Part shown: positions 32,757 through 45,547 of the stretch, piece after piece
Layout: every line of letters starts with the position of its first letter
Position numbering within the stretch: position 1 is the stretch's first letter
Assembly (NCBI GenBank): GCA_030280995.1
Contig: JASXTE010000001.1
Span: 31,925,700-31,989,699, forward strand
DNA: 64,000 nucleotides
From: Hemileia vastatrix
Taxonomy: Eukaryota; Basidiomycota; Pucciniomycetes; Pucciniales; Zaghouaniaceae
Direction: 5' to 3'
Notes under the pieces: generated by a model
The model's database searches: none
The model's input: the letters and a program-made list of their open reading frames with translations, nothing else
What the model was told of the DNA's origin: nothing
Program-made: the position numbers and the translations under genes

Positions 32757-35272
32757 GTAATTCTGGAAGAGTAGATGAAAGTGTGAGACCAGTAGAGGCT
32801 GAGAGTAGTAGACAAACTGCTCAATATTCTAATGTACCTAATCCTAGGGTTTTGATTGCTACTTCAATGATAAATTCTGATATGGCTATTATTCATGAGA
32901 CACTTGATCCTGAGTTTTTGAGAATCTGGAAAGTTATTCTGTTTCCCTATTAAGAAATACTCCAGATGTAGCAAAACTTAATGATGAATATTTGAGGGAT
33001 ATTATTGCAAAAAAAAATCATATAATGAACAAAATGAAATTGACTCAGAAATATAATAGTTTTTAACTGAACAGGGTTATCAAGTATTAAGGAGTGAGTT
33101 ACAGAGAGTTGCTGATGCTTTGTTTCATTAAAAAGAAACTCATGAAAAGAAAGTTTCTTTATGGAAAAATATCAAGAATGATTTGTCTAAATTAAATGAT
33201 AAGGTGTCCACCAGTTTCCAGGAGCTAAAGAGACATGAGTTGAACTTAAATAAATTGAGTGACCATTATTCATCTTTATAAAATAAGAACCAGTTATCTT
33301 GTGCAACCATCAATAAGAATTTATCTAACATTCCAAGAGTGAAAACTAGGTTAACAACTATTGAAGAGAAATTTAATTCTTTGTTACATGATCAAATGTT
33401 TTCTGAAATTTCTTTGAAAGACCCTGTTGTGCAGGATACCATAATTGTACCTGTTCCTAGTTAATCCAAAGTAAAATTAGTGCCAGAAATGCCTGTTGAT
33501 ACCACTGATTTTCCATCAAAATTTGATGATGTACCTGGATCATCCACAGAAGGATTAAACAATGAGATTACTGTAAAATTGGAGAAGTTACAGCTCCTTC
33601 TCACTCAGAAACAAGCTTGTAATAAGGAGACTACTTCAAATCAAAAGAATTGGACAAAACTTGACCATTATCCAACATTTGATGGTGACTCTTCCTCTGA
33701 TTGGCAACAGTTCATTTTTCAGGATTGATAATCTAAAAAATTCTTACAAACTACTAATGATTAAATTGTGTAAAAATTAATTTCTTTATTTACCAATATA
33801 GCCCTAATGTGGTATAAATCTGTTTTCTTGGATAAAAATGACTACTCATGGGAAGATTGGAAAAAATTAATTAAAGCACAATTTGGTGGTTCCAAGTTTA
33901 TTTTAGCTCAACAAATGCAATATGAAGAAACCAGATATAGCTCTTCTACTGAAAAACCTATTGAGTTCCTGATGAAACTTGTGAAAATCTTGAGGGCAAG
34001 GGACCAAGATATGTAGTTTTAGTTATGGAAGGACAGGATCCTCTATAAATTACCTATGTCTCTGAGAGACTTAATAGTTGCTAGGACTGAGTTCTCAAGG
34101 GAACCTTCTTCTTTGATTAATACCTGTAATGAGATCCTTGTAAACAACAATTATGATGCTGGAAAATTTATTTCTATAACTTCATTGGAGAAAACCTCCA
34201 ATTACCAACAAAAACCTCTGGAAAAGGATGATAAACCTTCTGCCCCTGTTTCAACTAAAAGGTATGAAACAAACACTTCCTTCAAATGCAGCAAGCCTTG
34301 GCAGAAATGCCATTTTTGTGACAAGAAGATAAATCTTGTTGAACAGACAGAGGAAAATGCTGATGACACAATAGCACTTGATGATACTTCAAGTGATTGT
34401 GCCAGAAATAATTCATCTGAGTCTCACCAAGAAGTTTTAATTCTGGAAGAGGATATTCATTATTTAAACAATATTGATATTGAGAATAATAATTTATATA
34501 TATCTAAAGTGGAAGATTCTGAAATCATAAAAAATCTTTAGGATAGCTCAAATATTATTTCCCCTCTCAAGGCACCAGTCTTAATTAATGGAAACAACAT
34601 TGAGGTTGTCTTAGATTCTGCAGCTGGAGGAAGTGTAGTATCTGAAAAAGCACTTGCTTCAGTGGACCAAGATTATAAATCAAAACTTATGCCTATCATT
34701 TCTGAGAATTGGAGAGGTTATGGCTCTGTTTTGTTGTCCATTGGTAAATACAAAGCCACAGTATTTTTCAAATTTAACCATGGTTTTGTAAGAGCTATAT
34801 GTGATTTTGTTGTCATGAAAAATGATAACTTGAGTAGCTGGTACATTGTGGGAAATGAAATTTCAACCAAATATGGCATTAAATTAGATCCTTCAAATTA
34901 ATGTTTCACAATGGGGATGAATGGGAGGAGAAAATTTAAAATTTCCTCCCCCAAGAAATTATTAATACCAGGATTGAACACATATCTTTCTGTATTTCAA
35001 TATAAAGGAAGATATAAAAAAGAAATGCCTGCTCTTGTGTCTGAAATTGACAATTCTTCTTTTTGAGAACAACTTTCTGGTGAGGATAAAGATTCCATCA
35101 TTAAATTGATAAATCTTTTCCTATGGCCTTTGCTCAAGGGTCACATGAATTAGGATTGGTAAAAGAAGAAATGAAGCTTTCATTATCTTGCCCATTAACT
35201 GAAATACCAAATTGGTTAAAGAAAAAGCCTTATCCTGCTTCTTCCACAAAGAGAAAAGATATTTAAGACAAT
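32757..35272 (+). pseudogene. Element C gag, protease and start of RT
   Basis: This continues C gag: RVLIATSMINSDMAIIHETL, matching A; a coiled-coil region with stops; the capsid-type domain (LDHYPTFDGD, about 33660-34170); a zinc knuckle in which the second half is changed (CSKPWQKCHFC); protease motif LDSAAGGSVVS (Gly to Ala at the active site, about 34614); and the RT entry KKPYPAS near 35222. At least ten stops or frameshifts occur. T interrupts the sequence after 35272 inside the codons for D-N-I. Confidence 0.82.
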
Positions 35273-35310
35273 CACCACGCAATATGGGAGGCGGACTTGC
35301 TAGCAAGTCC
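35273..35310 (+). repeat. T left terminal inverted repeat
   Basis: It starts CACCACGCAATATGGGAGG and ends with the 18-bp palindrome at 35293-35310. It pairs with 49006-49042. Confidence 0.8.
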
Positions 35311-37540
35311 ACAATCTTGAACCCGAATTCTTATCTAATTGAGCACACATTGAGGTGGTGTCGAAACAATCATGAGGAAATATTGATTTTAATTTGAACA
35401 CAACTTGAAATTAACTCTAACATTTAGTGAAGCACAGTTAAGCATTCAAAAAAAATCTTGATGCTTGACTTACTAAAATTTTTGTAGGAATATTGAAGTA
35501 AGTGAACACCACTACCAAAAAAAAGTGGGCACATCAATAAGATTGTGAAAAATGATGTTTATGTTTTTTTTTAAAAAATATAAAAATTGTTGTATAAATT
35601 ATACTAACTCCCCTTTGCATGATTTTACAAGATTTTTTACTAAACAATTTATAAAGGAATCTCCCAATACTATAAAAATTTATTCAAGAAAAAAATTATT
35701 AAAATGATACTCTTCATCAAAATTTTATTAGTAAAAATTTCCTGAAGTATATATTTGCTCTCATTGTACAAGTATATATTCTTGAGTATTTCTCAAGCTT
35801 TAATAAATTAGTAGAAGCTACATAAAGTTCAAAATTGATGGTAAAAATAATTTAGTTAATTGTACAATTCAAAAAATTAATATTTATACCATAAATTTAG
35901 ATTTAAAAATATTTTATTGTCACTATTTTTTCAAAAAAATAATTTACCATTAAATTAATTATAGAAAAAAAATACATGTCAAATTTCAACAAGAATAAAA
36001 TATATGGCTATAAAGTTTTGCACAATACTTATAAGTTTTTTTTTGTTTTGTGCCCTTTCATTTTCAAATTTCTACAATTTATTATATATGTATATTATTT
36101 ATTCTCTTTAAAACTTATCCTTCCTAATACTTCCCTCCCCTCTTTTGTGCTTCACATATGTTTCCCCTCACACATTCTCTCACTCTCTTAAATTTAGTAC
36201 TACTCTCCCCAGTCCTCTCCCCTCACCACCCCTTGTATCCCCCTTCTCCACCCCTCTCCCTACCACCTCACCTCACCTAAATAAATTTTTTACACATATC
36301 ACCCTTTGTGTTCCCTTATTCACCCTTATATATCTCATATCTTTATGAATAACATTAACTGATCTCCTTCTCACCCCTCTTCCTCTATATGGAATAAAGG
36401 GGTGAATCGACAAGCCAAAGAGGTTGGGTTAGCAGCAAAAGTATCATGATGATTTGGAGGTTAAATGGTTGGGATGGGGAAGAAGAAGGTTGGATTTGGA
36501 AGCGAGACGTGTAGGATATCTTAAAAAGGGCTTGGTGGGCTAAAGGGTGGAAAGGAATGGTCAAGGTGGGAGGTGAAAGAGGCGGGGTGGGGTAGGGAGG
36601 AGTTATAAAGGGGTGAGTATAGATGAGGTGAGAAGCAAGAGTAGTGTTGTGGGGTGAAAAGTAAAAGAGGAGGGGAGGGGAGTGGTGAGGAGTACAGAAA
36701 CTTACTCATGAATGTTCGATACTACAGTAAATTCCTTGGCATTTTTATCAAAAGAAAGATATGGGAATGAAGTCGGAAGTAATACAAAGGCAGAGAAAGG
36801 AATGTATAGAAGTAAAAAGGATGTGAAACGAGGTGGAAAAAAACTGAATTTGGACTCTATCTTTTGGCCAAAGAACAGAGTTCACCCTGTCTGATTTCAG
36901 CACTCATTTTCCACAATCAAAAACAACATGTAAAAGTGGTTTATTATTATTCATACCCCTCAACACATACAAGCTATTTTTTTATTCAATGTTTGTAATA
37001 AGTACCAAACATTGAGACTGAAGATCTACATGAGTTTAAAAACTAGCCATTAAATACTATTTCAATTTTTTACAAAGTCTTTTACAGAATGTTTATTAAG
37101 AATTTACATACAATAGAAAACCAATAAAATAGGTAAACTTTTGAGACAAGTTGGAAAAAGTAGAAAAGCCTATATTTAAATTTTGAGCTAATGCTATTTT
37201 TTTCTTTTATTAGTTGAATGAATAGTGCTTTTAATTTAGTTCAGAACAATTTTAGTGAGATTTATAATATTTATAAACTCAAAAATAAAATTTAAATAAA
37301 TATTTAAAATGAAACACATTGATATATATAGTAAACCTTTTGCTTTATTTTATGTTTTATGATTACTGTAAATGAAATAATAATAAGTCATGATAAATAA
37401 AAATTTGATAAAATGAGAATTTTAGCTTCCTCAATATCTTTTCTATAATATATTAAATAGAAGAAATAACTTTTTGAGTCCTTTTTTACAAATGTTTTTT
37501 TATTTCAATGACTATCTACATTTTCCAAAAATAATATATC
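35311..37540. other. T left arm, noncoding, with facing pyrimidine and purine tracts
   Basis: No gene is supported. Positions 36120-36300 are C/T-rich on the plus strand, while 36480-36690 are G/A-rich, so the two blocks could pair loosely. The remainder is AT-rich. Confidence 0.55.
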
Positions 37541-38674
37541 TGTCGGTCAGTCGTCTAGAAGAGGTAAGAAAAATAGAAGAAAAGGAGGAGAGAAGGAGGA
37601 GGACAAGGGAAAATAAAGAAATAAACCAAAAATATATATTTAATTTATTTGAGAGGGAAACAACGGTGAGCAACTTTGAGAGGTGACAAAAACTTAGATT
37701 TTATTAACAATAATATTATTAAATGTAAGGGTTCTGCGCGGCAAACAATTTTAATTACTATCAGACTTAAAGCAACATTTGATTTGTTGTATAGAATTTA
37801 AATTAGATTTGTATTACTAATAAAAAAAATATAAACGTAATAAATTGGTTATTTAATTTGTTGAGTGTGTAATAAGTGATGAGGCTACAGGGGATTATCC
37901 AAGGCCCTTTTATAGGCAATGGGTCCTCTGAAGCGCTACTATCTTTGTAAATACAATGATTAGAATGGAATAAAACAAATATATCAAAAGAGTAAATGAA
38001 ACATAACAATATAGAGAAAAACATGAAACAATTAATTAAAACCCAATTAAGAATCCAATTTTCCCGTCATTAATTCCCAAATCAGTAAGTGAAAATAGTG
38101 AATAACTAAACAAGATTGGAACATAGGAACTATGAGAAAAATAATTCCAAACAGATGGTACAGTCTGATTAAAGGACATTTTAAGTGAAACAAAAAATAA
38201 TTTGACGCAACAAAACATGCAATTAATCTCAATTTAGTCCAAATTAATTTATTTGTTTTTTCTAACACAATTAAGGGTCAAAAGAAGCGTCATTAATTAT
38301 TGTTTAGTATCATATGAGAGGTATTATTTAATATATAAATTTAAGTAATTAATTTAAATATATTATAAATCAATTTTACACTTATAATTATAATATATTT
38401 TTTTCAATTAATTAAATATAAATTTATAATTATTAAATACATAAAAATGCGCCATTATTTGTAGAATATATTATATTATGCTCAATTTAACTGTATATAA
38501 AAATATATATAACCAATAAATTTAATGTAACACTTGTATATAATAAAATACTTATATAATTTCATTATGCAATAAAATATTAAGTTATATTCATTAAATA
38601 CAATTCTTACCAACTCTTTAAGGTTTTATAATTTATATATCATTTACTGGACTCCTGGAATAGCCTGGCTGACA
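37541..38674 (-). repeat. Element D 3' LTR
   Basis: 1134 bp, TGTCAGCCAGGC..CCGACA on the minus strand, nearly identical to 45548-46682. Confidence 0.93.
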
Positions 38675-38686
38675 CTCCCTCACTCT
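38675..38686 (-). promoter_or_regulatory. Polypurine tract of element D
   Basis: Minus strand AGAGTGAGGGAG, identical to that of element A. Confidence 0.75.
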
Positions 38687-41600
38687 AAAAAAAAACAATA
38701 AAAAAAATGCTAAGATTTTTTCTTTTTGTATTTTTTCAACAGAGCAGGCAGATTTGAAATTTCCTTGCCAGGTATCCATGCATCATGTTCAGATGATTTG
38801 TTCTTATATCTCAATAAATATTCAGTACCTCTCTCAGAAGTGATAATTCTATCATTGAGAATTTTATCAATTTCTGCTGTTTCTGTGACTTCCTGAGGGT
38901 TCTTCTTAGGTCTTCCTCTTCTTTTTGGAAATAAGTCACTGTTGGAAGTATAAGGTTTAAGCAAAGAAATGGGAAAGACAGGATGTTTCCTATCATATGA
39001 AGAATACAATACAACTTCTACTGCATTATCACCAACCATTCTTTTAACAACAAATGGTCCTACAAAAGGATCTTTTAATTTGTGGTTACCCTGTAAATTG
39101 AAATGGACAGTAGAGATCAACACTTCATCACCCTTGTTAAATGTGTATTCTTTATGGGATTTATCCCATCTTTTCTTTTCATATTCAAATGCTTTATCAA
39201 TACAACTTTGAGCATGTTTTCTGCATAGCTGTTGCATTTGCATAAAAGATTTTACACCAGGGTGTAGTTCCAACTTAGGTAATTTATTATTGAGAATCTG
39301 AGCAGGAGTGTTTGGGACATAACCTAGCCAAAGCTCAAAAGGCTTTTTCTCAGTGACAGAATGAACAGTGCTATTATATGCAAATTCAAGACCAGGCAAA
39401 AGAGTGACCCAATCATGAGTAAATCTGTCATTGTCTTTATATTCTAAATCAAAGGCACAATACCTTCTAATCATATCTTCCAGAGTTTGAATCATTCTTT
39501 CAGCTAGACCATCAGTCTGAGGATGGTGAGCTGTAGACAATTTCAACTCACAGCCACAAATATCCATCAAAGAGGTCCAAAACTCAGAAGTGAATTTTGG
39601 ATCCCTATCAGAGATAATGGCTTTTGGAAAACCAATAATATTAAACATGTAAGACCACCATAAGAAAGCTAATTCTTTGGTGGATACATCTTTGTGGGTT
39701 GGAATAAATTTGCACATTTTTGTGAATCTATCCACTATTACCCAACAAGAGTTAAAGCTGTCTTTTCCTGCAACAGGAAGACCAGTGACAAAATCCATAT
39801 TAATGATTTGCCAGGGAGCACTAGGTGCTTCAATATGTTGTAATTACCCTGCTCTCTTACCTGTTAACCTTTTAGATATTTGGCAGGAATCACAAGATTC
39901 AACATATAATTTTGTGTCTTCAGACATATTAGCCCACCATGCAGTGTTTTTGATTCTAATCAATGTTTTTTCAAGATCAAAATGACCAGCTAATATGTCA
40001 TCATGACAAAGTTTGAGGATAGTTTCTTTCATTGAAGGAGGAATAACAATTACATTGGTAAGCTTCTTTCTATAATATATATAACCATCTTCAATAGAAA
40101 ACATTCCTTTACTTAAAGCATTTTGGTACTTTGCAGGAAGAGTTTTTATTAATGCCTGAATTGAAGCATTCTTATGATCATTCAAAATAGTAACTAATTT
40201 ATTTAAGTCAGAATCTTTATCATATGAATCCAGTATTAACTGTAATAACTCTTCTTCCATATCAACTATAAATATACCATGTATATGAACAGTATCATCT
40301 TCAGGTACATAAGCAGGATTTGAGTCATTATTTGGCAGAGGCAATCTGGAGAGCATATCAACATTAGAATGAACATTTCCAGCTCTATGGATAATAGTCA
40401 TCCTTCCTCTGTATTCTTGAACAGCAAGTTGCCACCTGAACATAAGTCTGTTAGGTGTTTTGAGGTTTAAGAGAGATTTCACAGCACTACAGTCAGTTAC
40501 CAACTCAAATTTTTGGTCATCCAAGTAGTAATGAAGTTTCTCAAGAGCCCAAACAACTGCTAAGCACTCCAATTGAGTGTCACCATATTTCAATTCACTA
40601 TTTCTTAAGGTTCTTGAAATATAACAAATTACAACCTCTGAGGATTTATCATTAATAATTTGCTTTTGGTGAAGGGCAGCTCCCAGACCAATAAAGCTAG
40701 CATCTGTATAAAGTACAAATGGCTTGTTAAAATCTGGAAGAGCCAATATAGGGGCTGTCATTAAGCAACTTTTCAATATATTAAAAGCTTTCTGACAGTC
40801 ATTATTCCAGAGAAAAGCAACATCTTTTCTGGTTAGTTTTGTAAGAGGCAAGGCTATGACCTGATAATTTTTAATATATTGTCTATAATAGCCACACATA
40901 CCCAAAAAACTTTGGATTTCTCTTACAGAAGTTGGTTCTTTCACATTTCGAATGGCAGCAACTTTATTATGGTCTACACAAATTTGTAAGCCTGACACAA
41001 CATGGCCAAGGACTTTCAAAGATTGAAAACCAAATTTACACTTTTTTAAAGATAAGGTCATATTGATTTCATCCATTTTTTGGAAAACTCTATTCAAGTG
41101 AATCATATGTTCATCAAAAGTTTTAGAAAAAACAATAATATCATCAATATAAACCATGAGCCAACCTTCAATAATTTCTTGATGGAAAGTGTTATCCATA
41201 ACTTTCTGGAAAACTGAAGGAGCATTTTTAGGGCCAAATGGCATTCTAACATACTTATATATTCCCATATGAGTAGCAATTAGCAAAAAATTTTGAGAAT
41301 TTTTCTCAACTGGAACTTGATGATAACCTTTATTACCATCCAGACAACTAATAAATTTTGCACCTTGCAAGGTAGCATGTATTGAATTAATTCTGGGTAA
41401 AGGATAAATATCATCAACAGTATAAGTATTTAAAGCTCTGTAATCTCCACATAATCTAGCTTTATCTTTTTCATATGAAATCAAGACTGGGGAGATGACA
41501 CAATATTTGGGGGTGACATCCACTTTCTCAATGATATTCATTTTCAATAATGTTTCAATATTATCTTCAATATCTTTTCTTTTTGATGGAGAAGCAGGAT

Positions 41601-44141
41601 ATGGTTTTTTCTTAAGGGAAGGAGGAATATCACTCAAATTACAGGATAAGGTAATTTTCATCTCTTCCTGAACAATTCCCAAGACATGAGAACCATGAGC
41701 AAAAGCCATAGGGAAAGAGGTAATAGAGGCAACAATAGAATCCTTTTGTTCACTAGTCAACTGATCACCAAAAGAAGCGGTATTTATTTCATGTAATAAA
41801 TCATCCATTTCAGTTGTTGTTCTACCTTTACATTTGGTCAGTGAGTTACAAGATTTCAACAAATGCCCAGACGGTCTAGGAGAAGAAATTTCGAATTTTC
41901 TTTTCCCATTCATTCCTAAGGTAAAGCAATTATTTGCTGGATCCAGTTTCACACCAAACATGGTTAAAATATCATTTCCCATAATAAACCAATTGCTCAA
42001 ATTATCATTTTTCATGACAACAAACTCACAAATAGCTCTGACAAAACCACCATTATATTTGAAAAATACAGAGGTTTTTCATTTGCCAATAGGAAATAAG
42101 GTAGAACCATACCCTCTCTATTTTTCAGAAGTTATAGGCAATAATTTACTCAAATATTCCTTATCCACTACAGCCAAAGCTTTTTCAGATACTACACTTC
42201 CTCCAGCACCAGAATCAAGAACTACATCAACATTTTTACCATTAATGATAACAGGTGCCTTTAAAGGGGATATAGGAATAGAATTGTTAGTAATATCTTT
42301 AATTATCTCAGCATTTTCTACTGAAGATAAATTCAATACACAATCTTCAGATATATTATTTAAATAATGGACATCATGTTCCAACATTAAAACATCTTTA
42401 ACAGATTCATTGTCATAGGAGATATTACTTTCACAGTCACTGGAAGAATTATTGACATCAAGTTCAACTTCATCAGTGTCTTCATTTTGTTCAACAAGAT
42501 GAATTTTCTTGTCACAAACATGACCCTTCTTCCACGGTTTGTTACATTTATAACAAGTATTTGTTGCATATTTTTTAGGTGCAACTGGGGCAGAGGGTTT
42601 ACCAGATTTTTCTGGGAGCTTTATAGAAGGTTTATTCTGATCATTATAAGATTTACTAAGGTAATTCTTTGGTTCATATCTATGGTTGAGTAGTACTTCA
42701 TTACAGATATTAATGAAAGAAGAATTTTCCCTTACATGCTCAGTTCTAGCAAAAATCAAATCCCTAAGAGAATTTGGTAATTTATACAAGATTTTATCTC
42801 TCCAAATATCATAATCCAACTTTGGATCAATTGCTCTAAGGATTTTAGTTATTTTCATCAGAAAAACAATGGGATTTTCAACAGAGGAGGATACATATCT
42901 AGTATTCTCATACAGTCTCTGCTGAGCTAACCTGAATTTTGAACCACCAAACTGATTCTCAATCAAGGATTTCCAATCATTCCATGTATAATGATTGTTA
43001 TCTAAGAGGACAGATTCATACCACATCAAGGCTACATTGGAAAATAAAGAAATTAGCTTAGAAACAATTTCCTCATCAGGTAGTTTATAAGATCTCTTTA
43101 AATTATCAATTCTCTGGATAAAGTGTTGCCAATCAGAGGAAGAATCACCATCAAAGGTAGGATATTGGTCTAACTTAGGCCAATTTTTCTGACTACTGGG
43201 ATGGTCCACTTTTTGGTTTGAATTATTCATTATTAATAATTCCTGAAGTTTAGCCAGGTGTTCAGAAATTTCATTATTTACAGAAACAGCTGGTGCATGA
43301 CCATCACAAGATTTTTTGCTAGTAGCAAAAGATTTTACAGACTCATTGTCAGTTTGTTTAATGGTTGAAATATGAGGAAGAAAGGATGAACTTTGCTCAG
43401 GTTTTTTCCCTTTATTTTTATGCAGCTTATTTACAGAAATCTCATTTAATTCATTATTGGTGTTTAAGGTTGAGAACTTTTCCTGTAGGTCAGACACATA
43501 GTTTCTTATCCTTGGAATTTCAGACATCTGGTCATTTACTTTTGCAAGAGATAGAACATTTCTGTCCTCAGAAACTGAGTGTTTGGTACTTAGTGCATGG
43601 AAATCATTTTTTAGCTTCTTAAACTCATTTTGCAGAGATTTTATTTCATTTTTGAATGAATAATTTTCCTCAATAAGGGGTTTCAATTCACTCAAGGTCT
43701 TATGTAGACTGATATTTCTATCTGAGATAGCTCTATGGTCACTTCTTATTTGTTTTTGTTGACTAAGAACAATATTCAAGGTTTCTTTGATTTTTAAATA
43801 AGCTGTATCTTGTACAGAAGAACTCACTTTACATTGCAAGTGTAAATTATTTAATCTATCATTTTCATGGATTAACACATCTCTCACATGTTTGTCTTTT
43901 ACAATATTAAAATCAAGGGTATCTTTCAATATTTCCTCAGAAGTTTTTTCAATTAAGGTATAGATTTCAGGGGGAACAGAATCATTTTTAATTGCAAGAG
44001 AAGGATTAATTAAAGATGTAGAAGTTAAATGTAAAGGTTCATCAAATGACAATTTGCTAATTACATCAATAGGGCTACTAGTTACAGGAAGCTGTCTTTT
44101 AACAGGTTTAACTGTTCTTTCACCATGTTCAATAATATTAC

Positions 44142-44199
44142 CTGCAGAAGAAGATTTATTAGAAAACATACCCAAGTGACTATCAACCAAATTACTTAC
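44142..44199 (-). other. 58-nt intron in element D gag/ORFb
   Basis: On the minus strand: donor GTAAGTAATT, branch TTTTCTAAT, acceptor TTCTTCTGCAG followed by GTAAT. It reads through in the gag frame when retained. When removed, gag runs 19 codons to a stop. Confidence 0.75.
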
Positions 44200-44729
44200 C
44201 ATGGTAGAGGAGGAAACTTCCCCTGGGACTGGGTTTGGGATTGTGCTTGGGACTTCTTTCTCCTGCCTTGTTGGTAGGGATGAGGAGGTGGATGGAAATT
44301 GGGTGTTCTGGATGGGCCAGGCTGATGATGAGGAGGGTGTTGCACATTCTGTTGGTAGTGACTCATTAGATAATCCCATTTCCATTGCTCTACTTCCATA
44401 GTATTTGGATTTTGGATGGTTGAGCTGGGTGGCTGTGAAGGTTGAGCCTGAAACTGAGGCTGATTGGGAGGCAACTGAGGAGGGGCCTGGGCCTGAATCT
44501 GGTTCCTGAGTTCTTGGAACTGATCCCACAATGTGTCTACCTTTGCTTTGTACGTCATATTTTCTGTCTTCAACTCTTTTATATGACTGGATAGGTTGCT
44601 GATTTGTTGTGGCAGAGGAAGCTTTTTTATTTTGAAGCCTTTTGGAAGACCTTCTTGAGGCACTAGAGGCTTTACTTCCTTCTGTGGTACTGGGGGAAGG
44701 GGGTTTGGTTTGTTTGCATTTCCTGTCAT
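44196..44729 (-). CDS. Element D ORFb: overlapping accessory ORF of unknown function
   Basis: The first ATG in the homologous place (after QDVE) is 44729, 148 nt inside gag in the +1 frame; the frame is open further up without an ATG at the conserved position. The product is about 177 residues: proline-rich start, LPKGFKIKKLPLPQQISNLS, coiled coil, Q/P-rich middle, EQWKWDYLMSHYQQN, PPPHPYQQGRRKK, ending Leu-Pro-Trp-stop at the splice donor. A micro-ORF ATG-TGG-AAA-TGA overlaps its start codon (ATGA). The function is unknown. Conservation with A in this frame is clearly higher than in gag over the same bases. Confidence 0.75.
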   Translation of the reverse strand: MTGNANKPNPLPPVPQKEVKPLVPQEGLPKGFKIKKLPLPQQISNLSSHIKELKTENMTYKAKVDTLWDQFQELRNQIQAQAPPQLPPNQPQFQAQPSQPPSSTIQNPNTMEVEQWKWDYLMSHYQQNVQHPPHHQPGPSRTPNFHPPPHPYQQGRRKKSQAQSQTQSQGKFPPLPW

Positions 44730-44877
44730 TTCCACATCCTGCAGTATGTGAATTCTTTGTGTTAGTATAAGATTTTTTATGACCAACTTTAGAAGAACTT
44801 ACAGTGTCAGCATCATAGTCAATTTCTATTTCATCCACTTGCATGTTATCCATTTTTTCTGCCAAATTGTTGGACAT

Positions 44878-45533
44878 ACTAGTGGAAAGATTTATAATTT
44901 ACTTTTTATTTTATAAAAAAAATAAAAAAGTTAGTCAATAATTGCTCCAAATAATAAAAAAAAAATTTTATTAATTAAATTATAGAAAAAATAATTTTCA
45001 ATATAAAGTAATAATTAAAAAAAATGGATTGCAAGGTTAAATTGGGAATAACAATCAAGTTAATTCAACCAATTAATTACCAATATTAAATATGGCAATA
45101 TATTTGGGACTAAGCACAATGTACTTTTAAGTCAACCAAAATTAACAATAATTAATAAAAAAAAAATTAAATTAATAATTCAATTTTGTATTAAAATATG
45201 TCAATTCTTCTAGGACTAAGAGGATTTAACACTCTATAATGGTCAACTAGGAAAAAAAAAATTTAAAAATTGAACACTTACACTCAGTGAATCAGCAATT
45301 AAGCCACAATCACTGTTATTGCAATAAAAATATAGTAATATGAGTGAGAGGTGCAAAGGTGAACTTACTATAGTGATCAAAAAATCACTTCAAAATAATA
45401 TAAAAATTAATATAATATAAACCTAAGATGTCGAACCCAAGTTCGAAACACAGTCGCGGCAAAAGTTTTGTTTTTGCTAGGTGGTCCGTGCATTTTGTTG
45501 TTCGTCGCCAGGCTCGATCGTCGTCGTCGTTTG
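44878..45533 (-). other. Element D leader
   Basis: Noncoding and AT-rich. It carries the tRNA-arm-like segment at 45431-45465. The GTTGAC..GTCCTG array is at most weakly present. Confidence 0.55.
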
Positions 45534-45547
45534 GAAAGGCCCTAGTT
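45534..45547 (-). promoter_or_regulatory. Putative primer binding site of element D
   Basis: The minus strand ACTAGGGCCTTTCC follows the 5' LTR. It shares GGGCCTTTCC with A and B. Confidence 0.5.

Larger units (their letters stand above)
38710..44877 (-). pseudogene. Element D Gag-Pol with three in-frame stops
   Basis: ATG 44877. The order is charged N-terminus with RRSSKRLQNKK, coiled coil (about 43900-43450), capsid-type domain (about 43190-42700), zinc knuckle CYKCNKPWKKGHVC (about 42545), protease LDSGAGGSVVS (about 42200), RT with YIDDIIVFS (about 41150), RNase H LYTDASFIGLG (about 40700), integrase HDDILAGH..CDSC and DDE core (about 40000-39480), GRPKK and chromodomain (38720-38910). 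Stops are at 42118-42120 (TAG at a conserved Trp), 42079-42081 (TGA at a conserved Tyr) and 39844-39846 (TAA at a conserved Leu). Everything else is open, and no deletion is seen. Confidence 0.92.

Noticed and set aside
36512..36709. Pro/Ser-rich ORFs at 36145-36348 and 36521-36709
   Set aside because: They come from the pyrimidine/purine tracts in T and have no conservation or domain.
37803..38268. ORFs repeated at 37803-38268 and 45810-46276
   Set aside because: They lie inside the two LTRs of element D and are identical because the LTRs are; one copy is broken by a single-base difference, and no protein features are visible.
42079..42120. Stops in D as evidence of RIP-type mutation
   Set aside because: The three stops arise from different substitution types, and the LTRs and coding region show no general C-to-T excess by eye.
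41834..42367. Long antisense ORF (177 codons) across D protease
   Set aside because: It lies opposite the conserved Gag-Pol frame, shows no domain, and equivalents at 6064-6372 and 27754-28068 follow from the codon composition of the sense strand.
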